Source: Myxococcales bacterium (GTDB taxonomy: Bacteria; Myxococcota_A; Polyangia; Polyangiales; JADJMO01). Taken from it: a stretch of DNA of 64,000 nucleotides. Of this stretch, positions 1 through 14,819 are shown in pieces. Position 1 is the stretch's first letter. Each line of letters begins with the position of its first letter. Under the pieces are notes generated by a model, which was not told where the DNA came from, did not search any database, and was given only the letters and a program-made list of their open reading frames with translations. The position numbers were made by a program, and so were the translations under genes. Location of the stretch: contig JADJMO010000025.1 in the NCBI GenBank assembly GCA_016709545.1, positions 93,420 to 157,419 on the forward strand. The letters run 5' to 3'.

Positions 1-227
1 TGGTCGCTCCGCAGCTTCGGGGAGGCGAGCACCCCGACCAGCCACATCACGTCGTCCGGTCGGATCGTGACCAGGAAGAGATCGCCACCACCCTCGAGCG
101 GCGACAGCGCGCGATGGGTGCTGTCGTACCGCGCGAGGCCGAGGGCGGTGCCGACCTTGGCGCCTCCCTTGCTCCGGGAGAGCTCTTCGAACTGCGCCTT
201 GCTGACGATCGCGAGGACACTGGCCAC
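1..227 (-). CDS. Hypothetical protein, N-terminal part (runs off the window)
   Basis: Reading the minus strand from a GTG at 227 gives an open frame of 75 codons to the window edge, beginning V-A-S-V-L-A-I-V-S-K and containing the segments LSPLEGGGDLFLVTIRP and DVMWLVGVL. An in-frame TGA lies five codons upstream, so this GTG is the only likely start. The alternation of hydrophobic strands and the absence of a signal peptide suggest a soluble cytoplasmic protein. I do not recognise the family with confidence. The gene lies just upstream of the PLP enzyme in the same orientation's downstream direction, but about 45 bases apart, so cotranscription is possible. Confidence 0.55.
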   Translation of the reverse strand, partial: MASVLAIVSKAQFEELSRSKGGAKVGTALGLARYDSTHRALSPLEGGGDLFLVTIRPDDVMWLVGVLASPKLRSD

Positions 228-272
228 GCTGGATGAGTATCAGCGCCGGGCGACTCGTTACAGCCCGTCGCG

Positions 273-1763
273 TCAGCCGCTGGCGACCTTCTGGTTGAAC
301 TCGGCGATCATCGCGTCCCACACCGGCACCACCTCGCGCAACTTGCGCCAGTAGCGCTGGTCGCGGCGGGCCTCGAACTCCGCGAGGCTCACGCCCTGCT
401 GCTCGACCCAGGTGAAGTAGCCGAGGTTGAAGATGCGGGTGCGGTCGACGTGCGACAGCTCCGCGAAGTGGTCGACCGTGGTGGCCGCCATGTGCTGGCC
501 GAACACCTCGGCCGCGCCCACGAGATCCAGGCTCCCGCCGAACCGCTCCTTTAAGATCTTGTCGCGCTCGCTGCCGTACATCGCGGCGCCGTCGGTCGCG
601 ACCGTGACGATCACGTCGTCCTCGCCGAGGTCGTGGTAGCGGGCGGCCTTGATCGCCGCGAGCACGTTGCAGATGCCCGAGAAGCCGAGCGCGCCGAGCT
701 GGTCGAGCTCGGCCTCCGAGACGCCGCGCCGCGTGCGCAGGTACTCGCGGCCGGAGGGGTGCGAGAACAGCACGCCGAGCGCGTCGGTGGCCTTGTCGGA
801 GACCGCCGTCGCGTCGTCGGTGTTCATCACGTTGTGGATGTAGGGGATGTGTTTGTCGCCGATGCCCTGGATGTTGTGGGCGCCGAAGCCGTTCTTCAGC
901 ATCGTCGGGCACTCGAGCGCCTCGACCGCCACCGTGCGGCTGCTGTAGGTGTCTTTCAGATAGTCGCCCGCGGCGATGGTGCCCGCCGAGCCGGTCGCCG
1001 AGACGAAGCCGCGCAGGCGGAGCCCCGGCTCCTTGGCCTTCAGCGACTCGAACACGTGGCCGAGCGCGCGCCCGGTCACCTGGTAGTGGGCGAGGTGGTT
1101 CGCGAACTCGCAGAACTGGTTGAAGATCACGTTGTGCGGGTCGCGGTCGAGCTCCGCGCACTTGTCGTAGATCTCCTTCACGTTGCTCTCGGAGCCCACC
1201 GTCTTGACGATGTCGCTCGGGTCGGCGACCCAGCGCTCCAGCCACTCGAAGCGCTCGCGGCTCATCTCGGCCGGCAGGATGGCGACGCCGCGACACCGCA
1301 TGATGCGCGAGATGGCGACGCCCCCGCGGCAGTAGTTGCCCGTGGAGGGCCAGAGCGCGCGGTCGGTGGTCGGGTCGAACTGCCCGGTGACGACGCGCGG
1401 CGCGAGGCACGCGTAGGCGGCGAGCACCTTGTGCGCCTCGATCATGGGGAAATGGCGCCCCAGCGCGACGACGATCTTGGCGCGCACGCCGGTCACCGAA
1501 GAGGGCACCACGAAGTGCTGCGGCACCGCGGCGAGGCCGCGACGGTCGGCCGCGTTGTACCAGTGCACGCGGTAGAGGTTGAGCGGGTGCGCGGCGTCGG
1601 GCTCGATGCCCGTGAGCGCCTCGCGGACGGCCGCCGGGATGGTGCTCGGCGTGGCGAGCTCGGCGAACGTGGGCAGCGTGATCTTGGCCTCGCGGAACCA
1701 CCCGACGGTGTTCCCATACACCTTGGAGTTGACGATTTCTCTCTCTAGGCCGAGTCGTGCCAT
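273..1763 (-). CDS. PLP-dependent fold-type II enzyme (cysteine synthase / diaminopropionate lyase-like)
   Basis: This 496-residue protein starts at the ATG at 1763 (MARLGLERE). It has the signature of tryptophan-synthase-beta-fold PLP enzymes: an STGNYCRGG substrate/phosphate loop near residue 150, a Gly-rich SATGSAGTIAAGDYL loop near residue 270 that would bind the cofactor phosphate, and a probable Schiff-base lysine in EAHKV near residue 115. The C-terminal third (TDGAAMYGSERDKIL) completes the small-domain fold. It is divergent from the molybdenum hydroxylase operon, with 121 bases between the two starts, and is probably co-regulated with it. In E. coli the comparable purine-catabolic cluster also contains a fold-type II PLP enzyme (YgeX), so a lyase acting on an amino-acid product of the pathway is reasonable, but the substrate cannot be read from sequence. 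The open frame extends upstream past 1763 but without plausible coding character. Confidence 0.85.
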   Translation of the reverse strand: MARLGLEREIVNSKVYGNTVGWFREAKITLPTFAELATPSTIPAAVREALTGIEPDAAHPLNLYRVHWYNAADRRGLAAVPQHFVVPSSVTGVRAKIVVALGRHFPMIEAHKVLAAYACLAPRVVTGQFDPTTDRALWPSTGNYCRGGVAISRIMRCRGVAILPAEMSRERFEWLERWVADPSDIVKTVGSESNVKEIYDKCAELDRDPHNVIFNQFCEFANHLAHYQVTGRALGHVFESLKAKEPGLRLRGFVSATGSAGTIAAGDYLKDTYSSRTVAVEALECPTMLKNGFGAHNIQGIGDKHIPYIHNVMNTDDATAVSDKATDALGVLFSHPSGREYLRTRRGVSEAELDQLGALGFSGICNVLAAIKAARYHDLGEDDVIVTVATDGAAMYGSERDKILKERFGGSLDLVGAAEVFGQHMAATTVDHFAELSHVDRTRIFNLGYFTWVEQQGVSLAEFEARRDQRYWRKLREVVPVWDAMIAEFNQKVASG

Positions 1764-1884
1764 GGGTTCGCCTCTCGTCGCGGGGGAGTTGCACAGTGCA
1801 CTCGCCAGCAACCAGTGTGCAAGCGCAAACCCAGCGTCCGCAGGGCCACTTCGGCGCACTATGATGCGAGGTAGAGGTGACCCC

Positions 1885-4520
<2,636 letters not shown>

Positions 4521-4524
<4 letters not shown>

Positions 4525-5506
4525 GCGGCGCGGTCGACGCCCACACGCACCTGTACAGCGGCCTCGCCCCGCTCGGGATGCCCGCGCCGGCCACGCCGCC
4601 CGCGGACTTCGTGGGCATCCTCGAGCAGGTCTGGTGGCGGCTCGACCGCGCGCTCGACGCGGCCTCGCTGCGCGCGTCGGCGGAGCTCTACCTCGCCGAC
4701 TGCCTGCGCTTCGGGACCACCACGATCGTCGACCACCACGAGTCGCCGGGTTTCATCGAGGGCTCGCTCGACGTGCTCGCCGACGTCGCCCACGGCTTCG
4801 GGCTCCGCCTCGCCACCTGCTACGGCGCGACGGAGCGCAACGGCGGGCGCGAGGAGGCGCGGCGCGGGCTCGCGGAGTGCGCGCGGTTCGCGCGTGAGAA
4901 CCGCCGTCCGCACGTCAAGGCGATGGTGGGCCTGCACGCCTCGTTCACGGTGTCGGACGAGACGATCCGCGAGGCGGGTTCGCTCGCGCGCGCGCTCGGC
5001 ACCGTGGTGCACGTGCACGTGGCGGAGGACCGCGCCGACGTGGTCGACGCGCAGCGCCGGGGTTTCCCGGGGCCGCTCGAGCGACTGCTCGCGCTCGAGG
5101 GGCTGCCCCCGGGATCGATCCTCGCGCACGGGGTGTTCCTCGACGCGGCGCAGGTGCGCGCGGCGGACGCGGCCGGTCTGTGGCTCGTGCAGAACCCGCG
5201 CTCGAACGAGGGCAACCGGGTGGGGTATCCCGCCGCGCTCTCCGCGAGCTCCCGCGTCGCGCTCGGGACCGACGGGTACCCGGCGGACATGGACGCCGAG
5301 GCCGCGGCGCTCGCGCGGCTCGCGGAGGCCCACGGCGATCGCGCATACGCGGGGCGCCTCGCGGCGGGCCATCGGCTCGCGGAGGCGCTGTTCGGGCCGG
5401 GCGAGCCCACGCCGCGCTCGTTGACCGAGACGGAGTACGCCGCGATCCGCGCGCGCGCGGTCGAGCAGGCGGAGGCGCTGTGGACGAGGATGCGGAGCCT
5501 TGGAAC

Positions 5507-5510
<4 letters not shown>
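4521..5510 (+). CDS. SsnA-like amidohydrolase / deaminase
   Basis: This is a metal-dependent amidohydrolase of about 329 residues. The first metal pair is DAHTHLYSG right at the N-terminus; further ligands are the His in VGLHASF, the His in VHVHVAED and the Asp in LGTDGYPADM. DHHESP and NPRSNEGN are typical of the SsnA/guanine-deaminase-like group. The start is TTG at 4521 overlapping the TGA of the previous gene, with GAGAGG just upstream; an in-frame GTG at 4515 is an alternative. SsnA proteins are usually about 440 residues and have a beta-domain before the HxH motif; here that domain is essentially absent, leaving only 6-8 residues before the first metal ligand. The position in the operon after the hydroxylase fits hydrolytic deamination or ring opening of its product. 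Confidence 0.8.
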
Positions 5511-7694
<2,184 letters not shown>

Positions 7695-7710
7695 TCACGG
7701 GCGCCCGTGA
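7695..7710. repeat. 16-bp core of the GTTCACGGGC palindrome at a convergent gene junction
   Basis: TCACGGGCGCCCGTGA is a perfect palindrome sitting exactly between two convergent stop codons; the left arm supplies the ATPase stop. It is the inner 16 bp of the 20-bp palindrome found at 13498 and 14031. The position suggests a two-sided transcription terminator hairpin, though no T-run follows. Confidence 0.6.
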
Positions 7711-10310
7711 ACGGCCGCGGTGACGGGCCCAGCGTCCTCGTCGCGCGGGGGATGCTCGGAGCGGACCTGGGCGCCAGTGCGTGGCGCCGAGGTCCAGCGC
7801 GTGAGCGCGGCGACGGCCCACGTCGCGATCACGGCGAGCACGACGATCGCCAGAGTCTTCCCGTCGAGAGCCTCGAGCCCGAGGAATCGACGAAGGCCCG
7901 GAATGGTGACGGCGGCGCCCTGCAACGCGATCCCCGCGACGATCGACACGTGGAGCACCCAGTTCTTCGGGCGGTCCGCGACGACGAGCCGCGCGGGATA
8001 GACGCTCACGAGCTTGCCCACCGATTCGTAGAGGAACACGACCGTCTGGGTGACGATGAGACCGAAGCCGAAGGCAGGGAGCATCAGCAGGAGCGCGATG
8101 CCGAGCGCTCCCTTGAAGGCGCCCGTCACCAGGATGAAGCGGCCCGACGCCCGATCGAGCAGGCCGCTCGACGGCGGCCGGGGCGGGAGAGCCATCTGTC
8201 CGGGGGTGCGATCGAGGGCGAGCGCGAGCGCGGGTGGACCGTCGCCCAGGAAGTTGATCCACAGCAGCTGGAGCGCCGTGAGCGGCAAGAGGAGCATCCC
8301 CGTCGTGTCGCGGTAGCCCTTCACGTGGGCGACGACCGCGCCCGTCACCACGAGCACCATGAGCGCGACGTTGGTCGAGAACGTGAACCGGATGAAGGTC
8401 TGGATGTTCTCGTAGATGCCGCGTCCCTCCTCGATGGCACCGACGATCGTCGCGAAGTTGTCGTCGAGGAGGACGAGGTCGGCGACCTCGCGCGTCACGT
8501 CGCTGCCACGCTTTCCCATCGCGATCCCGACGTCGGCGCGCTTCAGCGCCGGCGCGTCGTTCACGCCGTCGCCCGTCATCGCGACGATCTCGCCGTCCGC
8601 CTGGAGAGCCTCCACCAGCTTCAGCTTGTGGGCGGGGCTCACGCGCGCGAAGACGTTGGCCGTCCGCGCCGCTTGCCGGAGCTGTTCGACGGAGTAGGTG
8701 TCGATGTCGGCGCCCGACAGGACCGTGGGAGAGGGGATTCCGATGACCTCGGCGACCGCGCGCGCCGTGCCGGGGTGGTCGCCCGTGATCATCAGGACGC
8801 GAACGCCCGCTCGCTGCGCCGTCTGGATCGCCTCCGCGATCTCCGCGCGCGGCGGATCCCAGAGCATCACGAGGCCAAGGAACTGGAGCCTCTCCTCGGG
8901 CTCGGCCTCGGCGCTGGAACGCGCGAGCGCGAGGACCTTGTACCCGCGCCCCGCCGCCGACTCCGAGCGCTCTGCCCACTGCGCCCGCGCCTCGGCCGAC
9001 ATCTCGCAGAGGTCGAGGAGCACCTCCGGCGCGCCCTTGAGGTAGCTCGTGCGTCCGCCGGTCCCTTCGACGGTGACCCGCATGTACTTCCAGGCGCTGT
9101 CGAACGGGCGACTCTCGACCCGGGCGTGCGCGCTTCGCTCGGCCGCTGGATCTTTGCCCTGCGCCCGCGCGTACGAGAGGAGCCCGAGCTCGAGCGGATC
9201 GCCTGCCGCCGCCTCGGTGTCCGCGTCGTTCGCGAGCACCATCGCGCGCAGGGCTCCCTCGGGGTCGTCGGACGCGAGCTCGCGGACGACCATGCTCTCT
9301 TCGGTCAAGGTCCCCGTCTTGTCGGTCGCGATCACCGTGACCGATCCCAGGGCCTCCACGGCGCTGAGGCGGCGCACGAGGGCGTTGCGCCGCGCCATGC
9401 GTTGCACGCCGAGGGCGAGCGTCAAGGTCACGACCGCCGGCATGCCTTCCGGGATCGCGGCGATCGCGAGCGCGACCGCGAACATCACGACCTCGTCGAG
9501 TCGTCCGATGCCTTCGGTCAACGTCCCGGCGACGACGAGGAGGACGGCCAGGCCGGACACCCAGAACGCGAGCTGCTTGCCGAGGCTGCCGAGGCGCCGC
9601 TCGAGCGGGGTCGGTTCGGGCTTGATCTCGCCGAGCATCGTCGCGATCTTGCCCATCGCGCTCCTCGGGCCCGTCTCCGAGACGCGGAACTCTCCCTTGC
9701 CGCGCACCACGAGCGTGCCGCTGTGGAGCGGTGCCTCGACCGCCTTCTCCACCGGGACGGACTCCCCCGTCAGGACCGCCTCGTCGGTCATGACGCCTTC
9801 TCCCGAGAGGAAGGTCCCATCCGCGGGGATCCGGTCTCCCGCCTCGATGCGCACCACGTCGCCAGGGACCAGCGAGACGCTGGGGATCTGGAGGAGCTTG
9901 CCGTCACGCATCGCCCAGACCTCGGACGCGGTGAGCGCCTTCAGCTGACCGAGCGCCTTGTCCGAGCGGTACTCCTGGAACGAGCCAAGACCGGCGTTCA
10001 GGAGCACGACGACGGCGATGACGAAGCCCTCGACGGGCCACCCTTTCCAGTGCTCGTAGATCCAGACGCCGACGTCGAACGCGATGGCGAAGAGGAGGAT
10101 GTAGATGAGGGGGCTGCGGAGCTGCCGCACGAAGCGTCGCCACAGCGGGGTCGGTGGCGTCTCCGGCAAGGCGTTCGGGCCATGCTTCGCGAGGAGGCGT
10201 TCGGCCTCCGCGGTGGTGAGCCCGGGCGCCGCCGTGGCGGAGGTGTCTTCGTCACTTCGCTTGGCGGTCGAGTTCGTCACAGCGGCTGTCGCTGCCGGAG
10301 CACGCCCCAT
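7695..10310 (-). CDS. Cation-transporting P-type ATPase (P2-type, calcium/sodium-like)
   Basis: This 871-residue protein has, in order: an N-terminal cation-ATPase domain (LTTAEAERLLAKHGPNALP), paired TM helices, the actuator motif TGESVPVEK, the M4 motif AIPEGMPAVVT, the phosphorylation site DKTGTLTEES, the nucleotide-domain motif KGAPE, the hinge TGDGVNDAPALK, and six C-terminal helices. M6 reads INFLGDGPPALAL, keeping the Asn and Asp that coordinate cation in SERCA-like pumps. The PEG rather than CPx motif in M4 rules out a heavy-metal P1B pump. Length and motifs indicate Ca2+, Na+ or possibly Mg2+/K+ transport across the inner membrane; the ion cannot be decided. It is transcribed toward the nitrilase gene. 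The start lies 130 bases before the G tract, so its promoter region sits next to that anomaly. Confidence 0.93.
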   Translation of the reverse strand: MGRAPAATAAVTNSTAKRSDEDTSATAAPGLTTAEAERLLAKHGPNALPETPPTPLWRRFVRQLRSPLIYILLFAIAFDVGVWIYEHWKGWPVEGFVIAVVVLLNAGLGSFQEYRSDKALGQLKALTASEVWAMRDGKLLQIPSVSLVPGDVVRIEAGDRIPADGTFLSGEGVMTDEAVLTGESVPVEKAVEAPLHSGTLVVRGKGEFRVSETGPRSAMGKIATMLGEIKPEPTPLERRLGSLGKQLAFWVSGLAVLLVVAGTLTEGIGRLDEVVMFAVALAIAAIPEGMPAVVTLTLALGVQRMARRNALVRRLSAVEALGSVTVIATDKTGTLTEESMVVRELASDDPEGALRAMVLANDADTEAAAGDPLELGLLSYARAQGKDPAAERSAHARVESRPFDSAWKYMRVTVEGTGGRTSYLKGAPEVLLDLCEMSAEARAQWAERSESAAGRGYKVLALARSSAEAEPEERLQFLGLVMLWDPPRAEIAEAIQTAQRAGVRVLMITGDHPGTARAVAEVIGIPSPTVLSGADIDTYSVEQLRQAARTANVFARVSPAHKLKLVEALQADGEIVAMTGDGVNDAPALKRADVGIAMGKRGSDVTREVADLVLLDDNFATIVGAIEEGRGIYENIQTFIRFTFSTNVALMVLVVTGAVVAHVKGYRDTTGMLLLPLTALQLLWINFLGDGPPALALALDRTPGQMALPPRPPSSGLLDRASGRFILVTGAFKGALGIALLLMLPAFGFGLIVTQTVVFLYESVGKLVSVYPARLVVADRPKNWVLHVSIVAGIALQGAAVTIPGLRRFLGLEALDGKTLAIVVLAVIATWAVAALTRWTSAPRTGAQVRSEHPPRDEDAGPVTAAVHGRP

Positions 10311-10444
10311 GCCGCGCGACGCCGCGCAGGATCACCGTCGTCGCCCCTCTCGTGTCCTCACGTGGGGCGACCCACCGACGCCGAAACGCCCCACGTGGGG
10401 CGCTCGTCGTGCGTCGCGCCTACCGGCCTCCGGACGGCACGCGG

Positions 10445-10722
<278 letters not shown>

Positions 10723-13434
10723 CCACCCGCCGCCGCCGCGTACCCAGGAAGGCGACGACGAGCGCCACGGCCCAGGTCTGGGAGGGCGGACCCCCGACGG
10801 CGCACCCGCTCGACGCCTCCGCGGGCGCGGGCGCGACGCACTGGAGGAGGCCGATGTCGCAAACGAACCCGCCGGCGCAGTCCGCGGACGTCGCGCACTT
10901 CTGCAGGCACGCGCCCGCAGCGCACAGGTAGGGCGCGCACGATTTGGTGCTGCCGTCCGCGGCGGTGAGCTCCGTCGGGCCCGTGCACGCGGCGAGGACC
11001 GGCGCGCAGGTGCCGCGCGTCGCGGGCAGCTTGCACGACTCGGTGGCCCCCGTGCACGCGGTGTTGCAGCAGACGCCGCTGGCGCAGTGCCCGGTCTCGC
11101 ACTCCGCGTCGGTCGTGCAGTCGATGCCGTTCGCGAGCGCGACGCGCATCAGGTACGTGTCGGGCGAGGGGTTCGACGCGCCGTCGAAGCCGCCGAAGAG
11201 CACGACGTCCGGGCCGAGCCGCGCGGCGACCGGGCGGTTCAGCGGCGGCAGGCCCTCGTTGGCGAGCTGCGCCCACGTGTTGCCGTCCCACAGCCACGAC
11301 TCGGTGCCGATCACGTCGTACCGGTGACCCAGCACGAGCGCGTAGCGCCCGAGATCGACCGCCCCGTCGAGCAGCAGCGGGCGCGTGGACGAGAGGCTCC
11401 CGAGCTGGTCGAGCCCCGCCGCCTTCACCGAAGAGAACGCGCCGTCGGCGAACGACCACTGCGTCCCGAGCTCGGGGACCACGAGGAGGCCTTTGCCATT
11501 GTGGCTCGTGAAGCCGCTCCAGTCCTGGCCGGTCACGACGGAGCCGCGACGCGGCGGGGCCTTGCCGATCGAGGTCCACGCGGTGCCGCTCCACGTGAAC
11601 GCCTCGGTCCCCGCGAGGAGGACGGTGGTGCCGCCCACGCGCGCGAGCCGCGGCCGGTCCTCGGCGGGCGGCGTCGACGGCGTGACCTGCTTCCAGGTCG
11701 TGTGATCCCAGAGCCACGTCTCGTTCGACACGTCGGCCACGGTGCCGCCGAAGAGGACGGCCTTGTCGCCTGCCTCGGCGAACGCGGCCCGGTAGCGCGG
11801 CGGCGGCGAGACGGCGGGCTTCTTCTCGACCCAGGCCTTCCCGTCGAACTCCCAGGTGTCGTTGAGCACGGTGCCGCCCCACCCACCGAAGAGGACGGCG
11901 CGATCGCCGAGCGTCGCGAGGGAGGCGAAGCCACGGCCCGGCGGCCCGGCCCGGTTGGCCGGCTGGTTCCAGCCCTTTTCCCCGAACTGCACGAGGGTAT
12001 CGAGCGCGCCGCCGACGGAGCGCCCGCCGAAGAACGAGATCGCGTCGCCGTACGTGGTGACCGAATACGAGACGAGCGTCGAGAACGTGGACGGCGGTGC
12101 GGTGGAGGTGGGGGCGCGGAGCGACCACGCGGCGCCGGTCCACTCGAAGCTGCCGCCGGGGCTGACGATCACCATCTTGCCCTTCACGCGGCCGAGCGCG
12201 GCGACGAGCCCGGGCGTCGAGGCGCCCGCGGTGCGGTCGGTCCACGCGGTGCCGTCGAAGGTCCAGGTCTGGAGGCCCCCGGCGTACCAGGCGACCGTGC
12301 CGTCGTCGCTGAACGAGGTGGTGCGGGCGTCGGCCGTGAGCGTGGGCGCCGGGGTCGAGGTGTTCTCGGTCCAGTCGGTCCCGTCGAAGACCCACGTCGA
12401 GCCGGCCGCCGGCTTGCCGCCGAGGAGCGCGAGCTTGCCGCCCGCGGCGACGAGCGCCCCGTAGGCGCGCGCGGGGGGACGGCGCGAGGGCGAGAGCTTG
12501 GTCCAGGTGGTGCCGTCGAACGACCAGGTGTCGTCGAGCACCTTGGTGAGCGTCGCGTCGACGCCGCCGAAGAGGATCGCCTTGCCGCCGATCGCGCCGA
12601 GCGCCGGCCCCTCACGCGCCTCGGGCGCAGACGCCGGCTTGAGCTCGGTCCAGCGCGCGCCGTCCCACTTCCACGTGTCGCCGAACACGGAGACGCCGGT
12701 GCCGCCGAACAGGAGGAGGTTGCCCGCGTGCTCGGCGAGGCCCGCCGCGATGCGCGCACCCGGGCCCACGGCGAGCCGCCGCCAGCGCGCGGTGCCGATG
12801 TACGGGTCGAGGAGCACCGGGAACGCGAGGCCCTCGGCGTCGAGCGACACGGTCAATCGATCGCCCACCAGGCGCAGGCTGGCCTGGCGACGCGTGCCGT
12901 GGGCGTCGACGGCGTAGGGGGCCGCGACGAACATCCGCTCGACGCCCGCCGCGTCCCGCAGCGAGAGGCCGCCCTGGCCGTCGTCGTGGACGGAGGCGAG
13001 CAGTGGCCCGCGCTCCATCCGGAAGGAGAAGGTGGTGGGCGCGGTCGCGTCGCGCAGCAGGTAGAGGAGCTCGGCGCCGGCGCCGTCGGAGAGGTACGCG
13101 GCGTCGGTGGCCGGCGCGACGTTCGGGTAGAGGGTGCGCGCGCCGAGGAGGGTGCGGGGCGAGGGGGCGTGGCGCTCGGGGACGAGGCGCAGGGTCGCGC
13201 CCTCGACGCCGCGCACGGAGAGGACCCAGGCGCCGTCGGCGGTCGGGGCGGTCGTGAAGTCGAGGCCGGCGAAGGCGAGCCGCGCGGGCCCTCGAAGCGC
13301 GCGCGCAGGGTCGCGTCGTTGCGCGCGAGGCCCTCGATCGTGGTGAGCGTCGGCTCGGGGGTAGGGGCGGGGGAGGAGCAGCCGGCGACAGCGAGCGCCG
13401 CGGCGAGGGCAGGGAGGAGGGCGCGGCGGGGCAT
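10723..13434 (-). CDS. Kelch-repeat MYXO-CTERM lipoprotein/surface protein, frameshifted, 3' end lost in G tract
   Basis: The ATG at 13434 begins MPRRALLPALAAALAVAGCSS, a lipoprotein signal. A one-base shift at about 13285-13295 separates ARFEGP from RLAFAGLDF. After a beta-rich N-terminal domain come at least eight kelch/galactose-oxidase-type repeats with the pattern LLFGG...DTW.WDG..WT (roughly residues 190-680), forming a beta-propeller. Next is a Cys-rich segment (CTTDAECETGHCASG, SADCAGGFVC) and the terminus GCAVGG, a hydrophobic helix and TRRRR, a MYXO-CTERM-type sorting signal. The stop codon is not visible because the sequence dissolves into the G tract. Expected role: cell-surface or secreted binding protein, released or anchored after C-terminal processing. 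It appears to be monocistronic. Confidence 0.82.
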
Positions 13435-13497
13435 CGACCTCGGAGGCTATCCTGGAGGCCAGGCGTTGCGCGAGGCCGCCTTGCGCGAGGCTCGGCG

Positions 13498-13517
13498 GTT
13501 CACGGGCGCCCGTGAAC
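13498..13517. repeat. Perfect 20-bp palindrome, copy 1
   Basis: GTTCACGGGCGCCCGTGAAC is its own reverse complement. It lies 64 bases downstream of the stop of the small Cys-rich lipoprotein gene and 64 bases upstream of the kelch gene, both on the minus strand, as a terminator or repeated intergenic hairpin would. The flanks also share GGCG before the palindrome with the copy at 14031. Confidence 0.75.
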
Positions 13518-13581
13518 GCTCGCGGCGCTCGCCTCCGCCCTCACCGCCGTTGACGGGGCCTGGCGCCCGATGGAGCGCGCG

Positions 13582-13986
13582 TCACTTCGCGATGAAGCAG
13601 TGGTCGGCATTCATGCATCTCGGTTCCGTCCAGCCGACGTAGGAGCAGCAGTACTTGGCCGGGTGGCCGACCCCACAGCCGCCAGCCGCAGCTCCGCAGA
13701 CGCATCGACCATCGACACAGTCGCCGGCGCACGGCCTTCCACCGCAACATGTGAAGCGTTCGCAGCGGCCAGGTTCCGCTGGCGCGCCGGGACCTGTGCA
13801 GAGGTTCGTCAGCCCGTCGAGCGAACAGGAAGGCGTGTCCTCGATGTCTGCTCCGCTGTCGACCACGGAGGCTTCACCGATCGGTGTGCTGTCGAGCGGC
13901 TCGGCGTCCGCTGCCGCGGGTTGCTGGACTCTTGCGCCGCAACCAAGCAGGACCGCGACCGCCGCTGCTGCAAGTCGCCTTGCCAT
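13582..13986 (-). CDS. Small Cys-rich lipoprotein
   Basis: This is a 134-residue protein from the ATG at 13986. The N-terminus MARRLAAAAVAVLLGCG is a short lipoprotein signal with the lipobox Cys at 16. A low-complexity acidic linker (about residues 20-50) leads to a compact domain with about 15 cysteines (TCCGGRPCAGDC, CVCGAAAGGC, KYCCSYVG), most likely disulfide bonded outside the cytoplasm. Such Cys-rich lipoproteins are common in Myxococcota and mostly uncharacterised. The upstream in-frame extension to 14217 crosses the palindrome at 14031 and is not coding-like. It stands alone between two copies of the 20-bp palindrome. Confidence 0.7.
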   Translation of the reverse strand: MARRLAAAAVAVLLGCGARVQQPAAADAEPLDSTPIGEASVVDSGADIEDTPSCSLDGLTNLCTGPGAPAEPGRCERFTCCGGRPCAGDCVDGRCVCGAAAGGCGVGHPAKYCCSYVGWTEPRCMNADHCFIAK

Positions 13987-14030
13987 CAGACAGCGGATTG
14001 TGAACCGCCCAGGCCGACCCGATCCAGGCG

Positions 14031-14050
14031 GTTCACGGGCGCCCGTGAAC
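14031..14050. repeat. Perfect 20-bp palindrome, copy 2
   Basis: This is an identical copy of GTTCACGGGCGCCCGTGAAC. It lies 124 bases past the stop of the beta-barrel gene at 14174 and 45 bases before the start of the lipoprotein gene, both minus strand, so it again sits between two genes in a terminator-like position. A further GTTCAC half-site follows at 14053. Confidence 0.75.
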
Positions 14051-14173
14051 GCGTTCACCTGCGTGACCTGCCCACCCGTCGAGACGATGGCCACGACCTC
14101 GGGGGTCATCGGTGCGCTCTCCTCGAAGTCTCTGGGAGCAGCATCTCGTGCTGCGTCTTCACCTGGGCGGAGA

Positions 14174-14737
14174 TCATGGCAAGAAGTGCCACCCGACCTG
14201 CGCGTAGAGTTGCGCAACCCCTACGTACTGTCGATAGCCAAAGACACCGCCGCCCCAGATGCCCGACTGGACAAAGAGGCCGAGCGGAACATATGTCAAC
14301 ACATAGGAGCCGTCGACGACAAACCCTGCTCCATCAAGTTTGGAGTCGTAAGCTGCTCCAAGACCCAAGACAATCCTATGTTCAAGCTGGTGACTGTCGC
14401 CCCCAAAGCTTGCGCATAGCCGCCCGTCGACCAAATGTGACGCCGGCTCCCGGGAGAGCTCCTTGTCAATGTAGAGCCGCCGCTGATAGCGGCCTTCAAG
14501 GCCAGCCCGCCAGTGGTTGCCCTGCAGGCCTATGCCCAGCGAAACGGGGATGCCCCACGACCTGCCGCCGTCGTAGTGCGATCCAAACCAGCCGATGCCG
14601 ACGCCGACATCGACGTCGCCGTACAGCGAGACCGCCGCCAGAAGGACCGCCGCTATCAAGGGAGGTCTCCAACTGCTCTGACGTGCGCGAATTGATGCTC
14701 GCGTGTGCCTGCAGCCTCGGCCTCCCAGGTGCTGCAA
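14174..14737 (-). CDS. Predicted outer-membrane beta-barrel protein (paralogue A)
   Basis: The reading frame gives up to 187 residues; the true start may be internal, just before the hydrophobic signal segment PPLIAAVLLAAVSLYGD. The body alternates Gly/aromatic strands (GVGIGWFGSHYDGGRSW, ISLGIGLQ-type strands, AQLYAQVGWHFLP) and ends in an aromatic-rich strand, typical of a small outer-membrane barrel. It is clearly paralogous to the gene at 15799-16305: shared blocks include SWG(I/V)PVS, RYQRR, AAYDSKLDG versus AAHDSKLDG, and AQLY.Q.GW.F at the end. Function unknown. Codon use is less GC-rich than in the neighbours, which hints at acquisition or relaxed selection. Confidence 0.65.
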   Translation of the reverse strand: MQHLGGRGCRHTRASIRARQSSWRPPLIAAVLLAAVSLYGDVDVGVGIGWFGSHYDGGRSWGIPVSLGIGLQGNHWRAGLEGRYQRRLYIDKELSREPASHLVDGRLCASFGGDSHQLEHRIVLGLGAAYDSKLDGAGFVVDGSYVLTYVPLGLFVQSGIWGGGVFGYRQYVGVAQLYAQVGWHFLP

Positions 14738-14799
14738 GACAGGACGTCACTACGCACGGCTACGCCATGCAGATCGCTGGCCGCCACCACACCCACCGC

Positions 14800-14819
14800 G
14801 TTCACCTGCGCCCGTGAAC
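14800..14819. repeat. Degenerate copy of the 20-bp palindrome
   Basis: GTTCACCTGCGCCCGTGAAC differs from the perfect palindrome at two positions in the left arm. It overlaps the stop codon of the minus-strand gene ending at 14802, consistent with a 3'-end hairpin. Confidence 0.5.

Noticed and set aside
633..1748. 371-residue plus-strand frame
   Set aside because: Antisense shadow of the PLP enzyme; composition dominated by Arg/Ala/Val from the high GC third positions.
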